This document shows positions 1 through 5,475 of a stretch of DNA of 15,515 nucleotides, one piece after another. The notes below the pieces were generated by a model, which saw only the letters and a program-made list of their open reading frames with translations, had not been told where the DNA came from and did not search any database. The DNA is taken from contig CAYILR010000064.1 in the NCBI GenBank assembly GCA_964364175.1, positions 1 through 15,515 on the forward strand, given 5' to 3'. A program made the position numbers and the translations under genes. The stretch is from CAYILR01 sp964364175. GTDB lineage: Bacteria; Bdellovibrionota; UBA1018. Numbering within the stretch: the stretch's first letter is position 1; every line of letters starts with the position of its first letter.

Positions 1-100
1 GCAGCCCGAAGATGCAATTTGCAGCCGAAACTGACTTTGAAAACACGCCCTAAGACACACGCAAATTTCTGGATCGACCGGCACCGGTAAAACTCTGCTC

Positions 101-469
101 ATGGAACAGATCATTTATGGACAGCTCGAACGGTTGAAACCCGATGACTTTCTTCTGCCGAGATTCTCGGATTGGAACAAGGGCGGCCAAGCCAGAACTT
201 TACGAGCCTTTTGTATCGGCAATCGCTTGCCTTCCATAAAATTCCACACGCTTCGCGCCTGCTTTGCTACGCAGCTCATTTCAACAGGCATACCCGCAAC
301 GGTGGTGATGAAAATCTGCGGATGGCGCGACTTAAAAACCATGCAACGCTACATCCGTCTCGCCGGGATTGACGAAGCAGGTGCCACCGAGGTGCTCCGT
401 TTCATTCCGACCGAAGAGGCAGTGATGGAAAAAGTTGTCAGTCTTTACGATCATCGGAAGAAAGAATGA
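101..469 (+). pseudogene. Tyrosine recombinase (phage-type integrase), C-terminal catalytic fragment
   Basis: This 122-residue open frame keeps only the C-terminal half of a tyrosine recombinase catalytic domain. Seen: the box II motif HTLR (His49, Arg52), Trp75 where many relatives have His (ICGWRDLKT), and the nucleophilic Tyr84 (TMQRYIRLAG). Missing: the whole N-terminal core-binding domain, the first catalytic Arg and the catalytic Lys, so strand cleavage by this product alone is not expected. Integrases of this family are usually around 300-400 residues. In-frame stops lie upstream at 32-34 and 38-40, so the rest is not simply beyond the window edge in this frame. The frame stays open back to position 41, but that stretch does not look like an integrase (see findings). 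No clear ribosome binding site precedes the ATG at 101. I read it as the remnant of an integrated element next to the nuclease and toxin-antitoxin cargo that follows. Confidence 0.75.
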
Positions 470-511
470 CTAAACGATGATAAAGCTTTTTTATAGGATT
501 TGGAGCCATAT

Positions 512-1624
512 ATGAAACGCGCAAAAAAACAGACAAAAACAGGCAGACGCAAGTCTTTGAAATTACAGGATAACTTTTTGCAAGTGCCGCTTGCAAAATT
601 AACCTCTTATGGGGATTTTCTCGCCGCTATTAAAGCACGAATCAAGCATTCCCAAGTCTCCGCCAGCGTCTCGGTCAACACCCATCTCGTGGTGCTCTAC
701 TGGGACGTAGGTGCAGCTATTAACGCCAAACAATCAGCAAAAGGCTGGGGTGCAAAAGTGATCGAATCCCTTTCGATGGATTTGCGGCGCGAATTTCCAA
801 ATATGACAGGATTTTCGCCACGAAATCTCGGCTATATGCGCGCATTTGCTGCGGCCTATCCAAAACGGTCATTTGTGCAAGCGGCACTTGCACAATTGCC
901 ATGGTACCACAACATCACACTTCTTGAAAAAATCGACACATCCGGTGAACGCCTTTGGTACGCTCAGCAAGCCATTGAATATGGCTGGAGCCGAACGATC
1001 CTTGTTATGCAAATTGAAAGCAAACTCTACCAACGCAAGGGTAAAGCTCTTACAAATTTCAAAGCACACCTACCCGAACCCGATTCTGACCTCGCTCAAC
1101 AAACCCTAAAAGATCCCTACTGCTTCGATTTCCTGACGCTTGGAAGCAAGGCGCACGAGCAAGACCTAGAACGAGGGTTACTGGAACATATGAAACAGTT
1201 TCTCCTTGAATTAGGGGTCGGATTTTCGTTTGTCGGCAACCAGTACCGAATCGAAGTGGGCGGCGAAGAATTTTTCATCGACCTGCTCTTCTACCATTTT
1301 AAGCTACGTTGCTTTTTTGTCATCGAACTAAAAATGACTGATTTCAAGTCGGAGTACGCCGGAAAATTGAATTTCTATCTCACGGCAGTAGATCAAACGC
1401 TGCGCCACAAAGACGATAATCCCACAATCGGGATCATTATCTGTAAACATAAAAACAAACATGTCGTTGAGTACGCTCTTCGAGACATGACAAAACCCAT
1501 CGGTGTTTCCTCCTTCAGTACTCAGCTCATGGAATCGCTGCCAGAAAAACTCAAAGGTCAGCTTCCTACGGTGGAGCAACTTGAAGCCGAGATGGAAACC
1601 GCTTCCAAAGAAGTCGGTCAATGA
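512..1624 (+). CDS. YhcG-family (DUF1016) PD-(D/E)XK nuclease
   Basis: A 370-residue protein with the full two-part architecture of the YhcG/DUF1016 family. The N-terminal DUF1016_N part (about residues 30-170) contains the characteristic YWDVGAAI and FSPRNLGYMRAFAAAYP stretches. The C-terminal PD-(D/E)XK nuclease part (about 215-350) has Asp257 in FFIDLLFYH and Glu272-Leu-Lys274 in VIELK, the expected metal-binding and catalytic residues. The N-terminus is lysine and arginine rich. I chose ATG at 512 because GGAG at 502-505 sits six bases upstream; the in-frame TTG at 500 lacks a properly spaced site. The stop overlaps the start of the next gene in an ATGA, which implies translational coupling to that HTH protein. 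Family members are predicted DNA nucleases often found in accessory and restriction or toxin-antitoxin-like loci; the substrate here is unknown. All active-site residues are intact. Confidence 0.9.
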   Translation: MKRAKKQTKTGRRKSLKLQDNFLQVPLAKLTSYGDFLAAIKARIKHSQVSASVSVNTHLVVLYWDVGAAINAKQSAKGWGAKVIESLSMDLRREFPNMTGFSPRNLGYMRAFAAAYPKRSFVQAALAQLPWYHNITLLEKIDTSGERLWYAQQAIEYGWSRTILVMQIESKLYQRKGKALTNFKAHLPEPDSDLAQQTLKDPYCFDFLTLGSKAHEQDLERGLLEHMKQFLLELGVGFSFVGNQYRIEVGGEEFFIDLLFYHFKLRCFFVIELKMTDFKSEYAGKLNFYLTAVDQTLRHKDDNPTIGIIICKHKNKHVVEYALRDMTKPIGVSSFSTQLMESLPEKLKGQLPTVEQLEAEMETASKEVGQ

Positions 1625-2007
1625 ACAAACTCGGACTTCATGAGTTTTCACAAAAACCTATCCTTGACAGTGACGTGCGCGGCGGCGCACACTCATTTAT
1701 GATGGCACCCACGTCGAATCGAAAAGGTAAGAAAAAGCCCGCACTCAAGGTACATGTTCCGTTTTCGAGCCCGGAATTACGCAGCGCTAAGCTCGTAGCA
1801 GAGAGTCTGCTCGAATGCATCAAAACTGGGGATCTCGACGCCTTCCGCGACGTGCTCACCTCCCATTTGATGACTGCAAACAAAATGCAGCTTGCGAAAA
1901 AAGCAGGACTGGGTCGGCGAACACTCTACGACCTTGTAGATCGCAAACAAAATTTCAATCCAGAACTCTCAACCGTCTCTGCGATCATCCGGGGGCTTGC
2001 ATCATGA
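1621..2007 (+). CDS. Small HTH protein, HigA-like, coupled to YhcG nuclease
   Basis: A 128-residue protein starting inside the stop of the upstream nuclease gene (ATGA). The C-terminal part (about residues 70-127) reads as a helix-turn-helix of the addiction-module antidote type: a GDLDAFRDVL lead-in helix, then NKMQLAKKAGLGRRTLYDLVD, then a final helix. The first 50 residues are basic and look disordered; a second start at Met27/28 (around 1699) would remove part of this tail and cannot be excluded. The weak site AAAGAAG before 1621 fits coupled translation. By position and fold it may be a DNA-binding partner, regulator or antitoxin of the YhcG nuclease. The order nuclease then HTH matches the toxin-first order of HigBA-type modules. 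The pairing is seen; the antitoxin role is inferred. Confidence 0.7.
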   Translation: MNKLGLHEFSQKPILDSDVRGGAHSFMMAPTSNRKGKKKPALKVHVPFSSPELRSAKLVAESLLECIKTGDLDAFRDVLTSHLMTANKMQLAKKAGLGRRTLYDLVDRKQNFNPELSTVSAIIRGLAS

Positions 2008-2334
2008 TCGCAAAAACATTTCTCGACATTTCGCGAGAAGTCTCAAATTCGCTATACCTATCGCGTTTTTTGCGTTTGCATGAAGCGAGCGATCCTATTG
2101 TAGGAACATTTTGGCCGCAAGTATGCGGAATGATTCTGTTGGCGCCGTCTCCACCAATAAAAAAGCCACGCGATTTTATTCGCGTGGCTTTTTTATTGGT
2201 GGAGACGGTCCCGAGGAGCGACCCGCGGGGAACGCGCCAGCGTTTCACGCGGGGCAGACACGCAGGATGCGTGACTGAGCTATACACTATTGTAAATGTA
2301 TTTTTACTATATCGATTTCTGAAGAAAGCATTCC
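2008..2334. other. Intergenic region with structured, tmRNA-like and terminator sequences
   Basis: A 327-bp stretch without a convincing gene. An open frame beginning ATGA at 2004 (MIAKTFLDISREV...) could be the remnant of a third coupled gene, but it runs straight through the large terminator, so I do not call it. A small inverted repeat TTCTCG-N8-CGAGAA lies near 2018-2037. The stretch from 2145 to 2208 is a 64-bp near-perfect palindrome (separate entry). From 2207 to 2278 the base composition becomes strongly G+C rich with three possible stem-loops. From about 2281 to 2334 it is A+T rich and shows nothing I can name. Confidence 0.6.
2145..2208. terminator. Bidirectional terminator with 29-bp perfect arms; edges match tmRNA 3' end
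   Basis: The arms 2145-2173 and 2180-2208 are perfect reverse complements over 29 bp, with the 6-nt loop TTTTAT. The inner part (AAAAAAGCCACGCGA paired with TCGCGTGGCTTTTTT) is a canonical bidirectional intrinsic terminator. It serves the convergent YhcG/HTH operon (plus) and HigBA operon (minus). The outer part is unusual: reading inward on either strand it begins CCGTCTCCACCA, which matches the conserved 3' end of bacterial tmRNA, including CCA. I see no canonical T-arm (GTTCRAnYC) on either side, so neither copy is a complete tmRNA or tRNA gene. Confidence 0.85.
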
Positions 2335-2631
2335 CTAAGCCGCATCCCTATGCCGAACAATCCCAATCGCCAGCCCCAAAGGCTTCAGCAAAATATTCAG
2401 TGTTTCCAACGTCGGATTCGATTCCTTCCTCAACAGCCGATGAAGATTCTGCGACTGTATGCCCATCTTCTCTGCATACTCAGTCACACCCATCGCACGG
2501 ATCACCTGACCCAGAGCAATCTGCACAGGCAACCCCTCTTTCATCGCTGCCTCAATGTACTTTTTTGCAAACCTGGGCTTTCTCAATTCTTTTTGTAGAG
2601 TCTCATCCCATTCTTTAGAACGCTTTGCCAT
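2335..2631 (-). CDS. HigA-like antitoxin (XRE-family HTH)
   Basis: A 98-residue protein typical of the addiction-module antidote (HigA/XRE) family. A helical N-terminal extension is followed by an HTH at about residues 40-85: VIRAMGVTEYAEKMG, then the recognition helix IQSQNLHRLL, then NPTLETLNILLKPLGL. The ATG at 2631 has a strong site, GGAGG at 2640-2636, four bases upstream. The gene overlaps the 3' end of the toxin gene by 17 nt, so the two are cotranscribed and coupled. HigA-type proteins neutralise the toxin and repress their own operon. A perfect 18-bp palindrome in the operon promoter (2985-3002) is a plausible binding site. The antitoxin frame is intact, unlike the toxin. Confidence 0.85.
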   Translation of the reverse strand: MAKRSKEWDETLQKELRKPRFAKKYIEAAMKEGLPVQIALGQVIRAMGVTEYAEKMGIQSQNLHRLLRKESNPTLETLNILLKPLGLAIGIVRHRDAA

Positions 2632-2964
2632 CTTGCCTCCGTAAATAACCCTTCCAAAATTCCTTCGCCTTTTCGATATCTCGATCCTGGCGATCCTTTG
2701 TTCCGCCGATCAGAAGAACCACGATATCTTTTCCTTCACGACCAAAATAAATCCGATATCCAGGACCATGATCCACTTTTGATTCCCAGACACTGTCACC
2801 CAGAGACTTCTCGTTGGTATCTAGCCCTAGTCGCATTTTTTCAAGCCGAGCTGCGACAATTGCTTTCCCATCAAATCTCGAAGATTCAAAAACCATTCTT
2901 CGAACGGACATTTCTGGTTCTCAGCAACGTATTGAATGAGCTTTTTTGGAATCACGAGCTTCAT
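2615..2964 (-). CDS. HigB/RelE-like toxin, reading frame broken by a -1 shift at a slippery heptamer
   Basis: The RelE/HigB-like body (LEKMRLGLDTNEKSLGD, HGPGYRIYFGREGKDIVVLL, GTKDRQDRDIEKAKEFWKGY) lies in a frame whose first ATG is at 2911 and whose first 14 residues make no sense for the family. The proper N-terminus is in another frame. It starts with ATG at 2964, which has AGGA six bases upstream, and reads MKLVIPKKLIQYVAENQKCP then FEEWFLNLRDLMGK before running to TAG at 2829-2827. The two frames join exactly at G GGA AAG (2869-2863) by a -1 shift, giving a continuous 116-residue toxin. It is either an inactivated toxin, a sequencing or assembly error, or a product of programmed frameshifting. 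RelE/HigB toxins cleave mRNA, usually on the ribosome. The gene overlaps the downstream antitoxin by 17 nt. Confidence 0.8.
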
Positions 2965-2982
2965 TCAACATCCTGAGTTATA

Positions 2983-3011
2983 GTTGTATCATATATGATA
3001 CATAATGTCAA
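2983..3011 (-). promoter_or_regulatory. higBA promoter with 18-bp palindromic operator
   Basis: On the minus strand, TTGACA (3011-3006) and TACAAC (2988-2983) are 17 bp apart, about 20 bp upstream of the toxin start at 2964. A perfect palindrome, TGTATCATATATGATACA, at 2985-3002 fills the spacer and overlaps the -10 box. This is the classic layout of an autorepressed toxin-antitoxin operon: the antitoxin, alone or with toxin, would block RNA polymerase. The palindrome is seen; its binding by this HigA-like protein is inferred. Confidence 0.75.
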
Positions 3012-3042
3012 AATCATTTTTCAAACCTCCTCATTAAAGGAG

Positions 3043-3141
3043 ATTCGCTAGAGCAAAAGGTATGCCAGGCTGTAGAGCCTTTAATTTTATGAATACGGAA
3101 AAAGTAGGCCACATCTGAACCCATCCGGCTCAGTTTTGACC
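3043..3141 (+). repeat. Dispersed ~100-bp repeat, copy A
   Basis: It aligns with 4585-4684 over its whole length, at roughly three quarters identity by eye. The best conserved blocks are the left end (ATTCGCTAGAGCAAAAGG), TGCCAGGCTGTAGAGC, TGAATACG, and the right end TGAACCCA...GGCTCAGTTTTGACC. Copy A contains a short stem AGGCT-GTAG-AGCCT near its left end. It lies between the divergent higBA promoter and the ADP-ribosyltransferase gene. No open frame is conserved between the copies. Confidence 0.75.
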
Positions 3142-3190
3142 GTGACTGCCGACCCCAACAATCGTAAACTCACTCACAGAGGAACCCATC

Positions 3191-3607
3191 GTGTCGAACC
3201 CAGTAAAAGTATTCGTACAAAGTTTCTTCCACGGCACCAAGGCCGACTTGAAGCCGGGAGGTCTACTCACCGCTCACAACAATTCAAACTACGTCCAGGA
3301 AACCCAATCAAAATTTGTTTATATGACATCCAACTTAAACGTAGCCATCTGGGGCGCGGAGCTGGCCGTTGGTGAAGGGCTCGGTAGAATTTATATCGTA
3401 GAACCCACCGGCGATTTTGAGAATGACCCGAATTTGACGGACAAAAAGTACGCAGGTAATCCCACGAATTCATTCCGCACCCGTGAACCCCTGCAGGTCG
3501 TAGGCGAAGTCATCCATTGGCAAGGGCATTCACCCGAGGAGATCAAACAAAGCAGAGAACATATTGAACAATCATTAAAAAACGGCGCTAAAATCATTGA
3601 GGACTAA
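3191..3607 (+). CDS. arr: Arr-family rifamycin ADP-ribosyltransferase homologue
   Basis: A 138-residue protein that matches the Arr family end to end: FFHGTKADLKPGGLL, VYMTSNLNVAIWGAELA, GRIYIVEPTGDFENDPNLT, GNPTNSFRTREPLQVVGEV. Arr enzymes transfer ADP-ribose from NAD+ to a hydroxyl of the rifamycin ansa chain and so inactivate the drug in the cytoplasm. The three residues of the known active site (His19, Tyr49 and Asp84 in mycobacterial Arr) correspond here to His14, Tyr44 and Asp79 with identical spacing. The start is GTG at 3191, supported by AGAGG at 3178-3182. The gene stands alone on the plus strand between two minus-strand toxin-antitoxin operons, a cargo-like position. Rifamycin resistance is the family activity; the natural substrate in this organism is not known. 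Confidence 0.93.
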   Translation: MSNPVKVFVQSFFHGTKADLKPGGLLTAHNNSNYVQETQSKFVYMTSNLNVAIWGAELAVGEGLGRIYIVEPTGDFENDPNLTDKKYAGNPTNSFRTREPLQVVGEVIHWQGHSPEEIKQSREHIEQSLKNGAKIIED

Positions 3608-3674
3608 ACAACTGTGACTACAAAAAACATACAGATCTGATTGCATGGCCTCGGTCACCCAGCTAAAAAATCTC

Positions 3675-4202
3675 TCAAGCCACCCGCAACTCCCACAAAC
3701 CCCCAGCTTTAGCCTTTAACTCAATCCGACGAGCCTCAACCCCGCCCCCACTCAAAATCTGATCATGCAAATCATAATTTCGATCCGGCAACTTGGACGC
3801 CACCAAAAACCGCACCAGATGATCAAACGTCCGAGTAATCGGCTGAGCACCATTCTCCAGCCGAGACAACGACGCATCATCATATCCAATCAGCTTGGCA
3901 AACATCGTCCCCGAGTACCCCAGATGCTTTCGTAAAAACCGAACCTCAGCACCCGTCAGCAAATCTTTTTTTCTGAGCAAAACATGCGCAATCGTCGTGT
4001 GGAGTTTTTCCAAGTTCCCAAAACCAAAATACTCCTCACCACACTCCCCACACCGAAAATGCTCCACACCCACCAAAGTCACATGATCCAACCCACACTC
4101 TTTGTACTTGTGCGTGATCTTGGAACCCTTGAGCGCCTTTTTGTTTTCACACATCGAACACGTCATTATATTTTTTCCGATCGTATTTTTACTGGCAGGC
4201 AT
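3675..4202 (-). CDS. MqsA-family antitoxin: zinc finger plus XRE HTH
   Basis: A 175-residue two-domain protein. The N-terminal zinc finger has paired CxxC motifs: Cys15/Cys18 (CSMC) and Cys51/Cys54 (CGEC), separated by a beta-rich segment typical of YgiT/MqsA proteins. The C-terminal HTH (about residues 83-135: LTGAEVRFLRKHLGYSGTMF, AKLIGYDDASLSRLENG) is the DNA-binding part. ATG at 4202 follows the stop of the upstream toxin-like gene after one base (TAA-T-ATG), with a GGAAAGGG stretch upstream. A second start at Met13, just before the zinc finger, is possible. The residues after about 145 extend beyond the usual MqsA length. It is the likely antitoxin and autorepressor of the pair with the DUF4258 protein. 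Confidence 0.87.
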   Translation of the reverse strand: MPASKNTIGKNIMTCSMCENKKALKGSKITHKYKECGLDHVTLVGVEHFRCGECGEEYFGFGNLEKLHTTIAHVLLRKKDLLTGAEVRFLRKHLGYSGTMFAKLIGYDDASLSRLENGAQPITRTFDHLVRFLVASKLPDRNYDLHDQILSGGGVEARRIELKAKAGGLWELRVA

Positions 4203-4203
4203 A

Positions 4204-4530
4204 TTACCGTCGCCCTTTCCTTTTGTCCCAGGCTGTCACTATATTTAATCCCGTGCCATCTGTTGTAAATGCAACCACAATGACCAAATGGGTTGTCTCC
4301 AATCGGTACCGATAGCTTCCATTCTCCAATTCACCCTCAGAATGAATCTTCGAATCCGGGCTTTTTAAAACATTCAAAGCATCCACGGTCGTCAACTGAT
4401 CGTTAGCCAATTCTCGAATCGAGTGACCGCTAAAACGAATATTCTCGGGGTGTTGCGCGGTAATCTTGGAAATCAGTTTTCTCGCTTCGTTTCGATCGAG
4501 CTTAATAGTTTTATAGTCCGAATGTGACAT
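4204..4530 (-). CDS. DUF4258 / MqsR-like putative toxin
   Basis: A 108-residue protein that resembles DUF4258 proteins found next to YgiT/MqsA zinc-finger antitoxins. Seen: an N-terminal helical segment, then IRFSGHSIRELANDQLTTVD with His36, SYRYRLETTHLVIVVAF, and the final strand LNIVTAWDKRK (Trp101). This is the compact RelE/MqsR-like fold order. The gene is first in the operon, one base upstream of the MqsA-like gene, the usual toxin-first order for MqsRA. The ATG at 4530 has no Shine-Dalgarno sequence and sits against an inverted repeat, so initiation may be weak or leaderless. An mRNA-cleaving activity is inferred from pairing, not from a recognised catalytic motif. Confidence 0.75.
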   Translation of the reverse strand: MSHSDYKTIKLDRNEARKLISKITAQHPENIRFSGHSIRELANDQLTTVDALNVLKSPDSKIHSEGELENGSYRYRLETTHLVIVVAFTTDGTGLNIVTAWDKRKGRR

Positions 4531-4549
4531 TAAATCAATACATGATTTA
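4531..4549 (-). promoter_or_regulatory. Candidate operator of the mqsRA-like operon
   Basis: A perfect 7-bp inverted repeat, TAAATCA-N5-TGATTTA, lies directly against the toxin-like start codon at 4530. Its position and symmetry suit an autoregulatory site for the XRE domain of the neighbouring antitoxin. It differs from the AACCT/AGGTT motif of E. coli MqsA, of which only one half (AACCTTT, about 4559-4566) is present nearby. I could not identify a convincing -35/-10 pair. Confidence 0.45.
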
Positions 4550-4584
4550 TCATCAGATAAACCTTTGCCTTTCTTGATCTAGAA

Positions 4585-4684
4585 ATTCCCTAAAGCAAGA
4601 GGCGTGCCAGGCTATAGAGCTATTTATTGAGTGAATACGAAGAAAAACCGTTCAAAATTGAACCCAACAGGCTCAGTTTTGACC
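4585..4684 (+). repeat. Dispersed ~100-bp repeat, copy B
   Basis: Second copy of the repeat at 3043-3141. Conserved blocks are ATTCCCTAAAGCAAGAGG, TGCCAGGCTATAGAGC, GTGAATACGAAG, TTGAACCCAACAGGCTCAG and the terminal TTTTGACC. Its right end stops two bases short of the stop codon of the small exported-protein gene, and its left end is about 55 bp upstream of the mqsR-like start. CAGGCT occurs near both ends as an internal direct repeat. Confidence 0.75.
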
Positions 4685-4685
4685 T

Positions 4686-4970
4686 CTACCGAGACTTGAG
4701 ACCTTTTTTGACGTGAATTTTGAAATATTCTCGTTCCTGCTCATTGAAGTATCTGACTGTAGATTTTGAACGAGGTTTTCCAACGAGCACAACAGGGACG
4801 GTGTTTTCGTCCTGAAACGCAGGTTGATTTTCAAGAGTTTCGTACTTTGGAGCTTTGAGTAATAAATAGTGACATAGGTCGTCGGACGAATTTGCTGCTC
4901 CGGCCCCTTGAAGAGCCAGAAAAAGAAATCCCAAAGCAAAAAGAGCATTCACTTTTCGTCTTAAAAGCAT
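4686..4970 (-). CDS. Small exported protein of unknown function
   Basis: A 94-residue frame with a clear Sec signal peptide: basic MLLRRKVN, a hydrophobic core ALFALGFLFLALQ, and a likely cleavage site after AGA (about residue 25). The mature part is about 70 residues, has a single Cys, and ends in a basic stretch (IHVKKGLKSR). I recognise no family. There is no good ribosome binding site before the ATG at 4970. The overlapping frame at 4673-4948 has no comparable coding logic. The signal peptide is the main reason to believe the gene is real. It stands alone; the following repeat copy B separates it from the mqsRA-like operon. Confidence 0.55.
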   Translation of the reverse strand: MLLRRKVNALFALGFLFLALQGAGAANSSDDLCHYLLLKAPKYETLENQPAFQDENTVPVVLVGKPRSKSTVRYFNEQEREYFKIHVKKGLKSR

Positions 4971-5100
4971 CGAGGGAATAGTTTTAGTGCAACTGGTACA
5001 TCACAATCCCAATTGATAAAATTCAACAAGACTTGACCTTGCATTCTACCAGTTATTCTTTATATTTGATCTACTCACAACAAACTCCAAAGGAGGCCAC

Positions 5101-5466
5101 ATGGCTCGCTACATTGACTGTTTCATCATGCCCGTCCCCAAGAAAAACCTCAAAGCCTACAACAAAATGGCAAAAGCATCCGCCAAAGCCTGGATCAAAG
5201 CCGGCGCACTCGAATATGTCGAATCTCTCGGCAACGATGTTCCCAAAGGAAAAATTACTTCTTTTCCAAAAAGCGTGAAGCTGAAAGCCGGCGAGAGCGT
5301 GGTTTTTGGATACGCGATTTACAAATCCCGCGCTCACCGCGACAGCGTCATGAAGAAAGTCCACGAGGACAAGGAGCTGATGCAATATTGGGAGAACATG
5401 CCCTTCGACGGAATGCGCATGATCTGGGGTGGATTTGAGAGTTTCTTGGCTTCGAAGAAGGGTTAA
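5101..5466 (+). CDS. DUF1428 family protein (YbaA-like)
   Basis: A 121-residue protein matching DUF1428 throughout: the opening MARYIDCFIMPVPKKNLKAY, the middle ALEYVESLGNDVPKGKITSF, and the closing block MPFDGMRMIWGGFESFLA. This family has a dimeric alpha-beta barrel (ferredoxin-like) fold with no established enzymatic activity. The start is well supported by AAAGGAGG at 5089-5096, four bases before the ATG. The SRPBCC gene follows after nine bases, so the two form a likely operon. Pairs of DUF1428-like and SRPBCC/AHSA1-like proteins occur in small stress or detoxification operons, which would fit, but no substrate can be read from the sequence. Confidence 0.92.
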   Translation: MARYIDCFIMPVPKKNLKAYNKMAKASAKAWIKAGALEYVESLGNDVPKGKITSFPKSVKLKAGESVVFGYAIYKSRAHRDSVMKKVHEDKELMQYWENMPFDGMRMIWGGFESFLASKKG

Positions 5467-5475
5467 GTCACCGCC

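Noticed and set aside
2145..2208. Complete tmRNA or tRNA gene suggested by CCGTCTCCACCA
   Set aside because: No T-loop consensus, no matching 5' acceptor strand and no tag-peptide frame could be found on either strand. Only the terminal bases match.
1815..2618. Long plus-strand open frame (267 residues) across 1815-2618
   Set aside because: It overlaps the HTH gene, runs through the 64-bp terminator and lies antisense to the higA-like gene. Its sequence is low-complexity Pro/Ser/His without any family likeness.
3043..4684. Integron attC sites explaining the two repeats beside cassette-like toxin-antitoxin and arr genes
   Set aside because: The RYYYAAC and GTTRRRY core boxes are absent, dyad symmetry of the repeat ends is weak, and the genes face both directions.
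4673..4948. Alternative minus-strand frame inside the small exported-protein gene
   Set aside because: It overlaps almost fully with the frame that has a clean signal peptide and cleavage site, and it reads as out-of-frame sequence.
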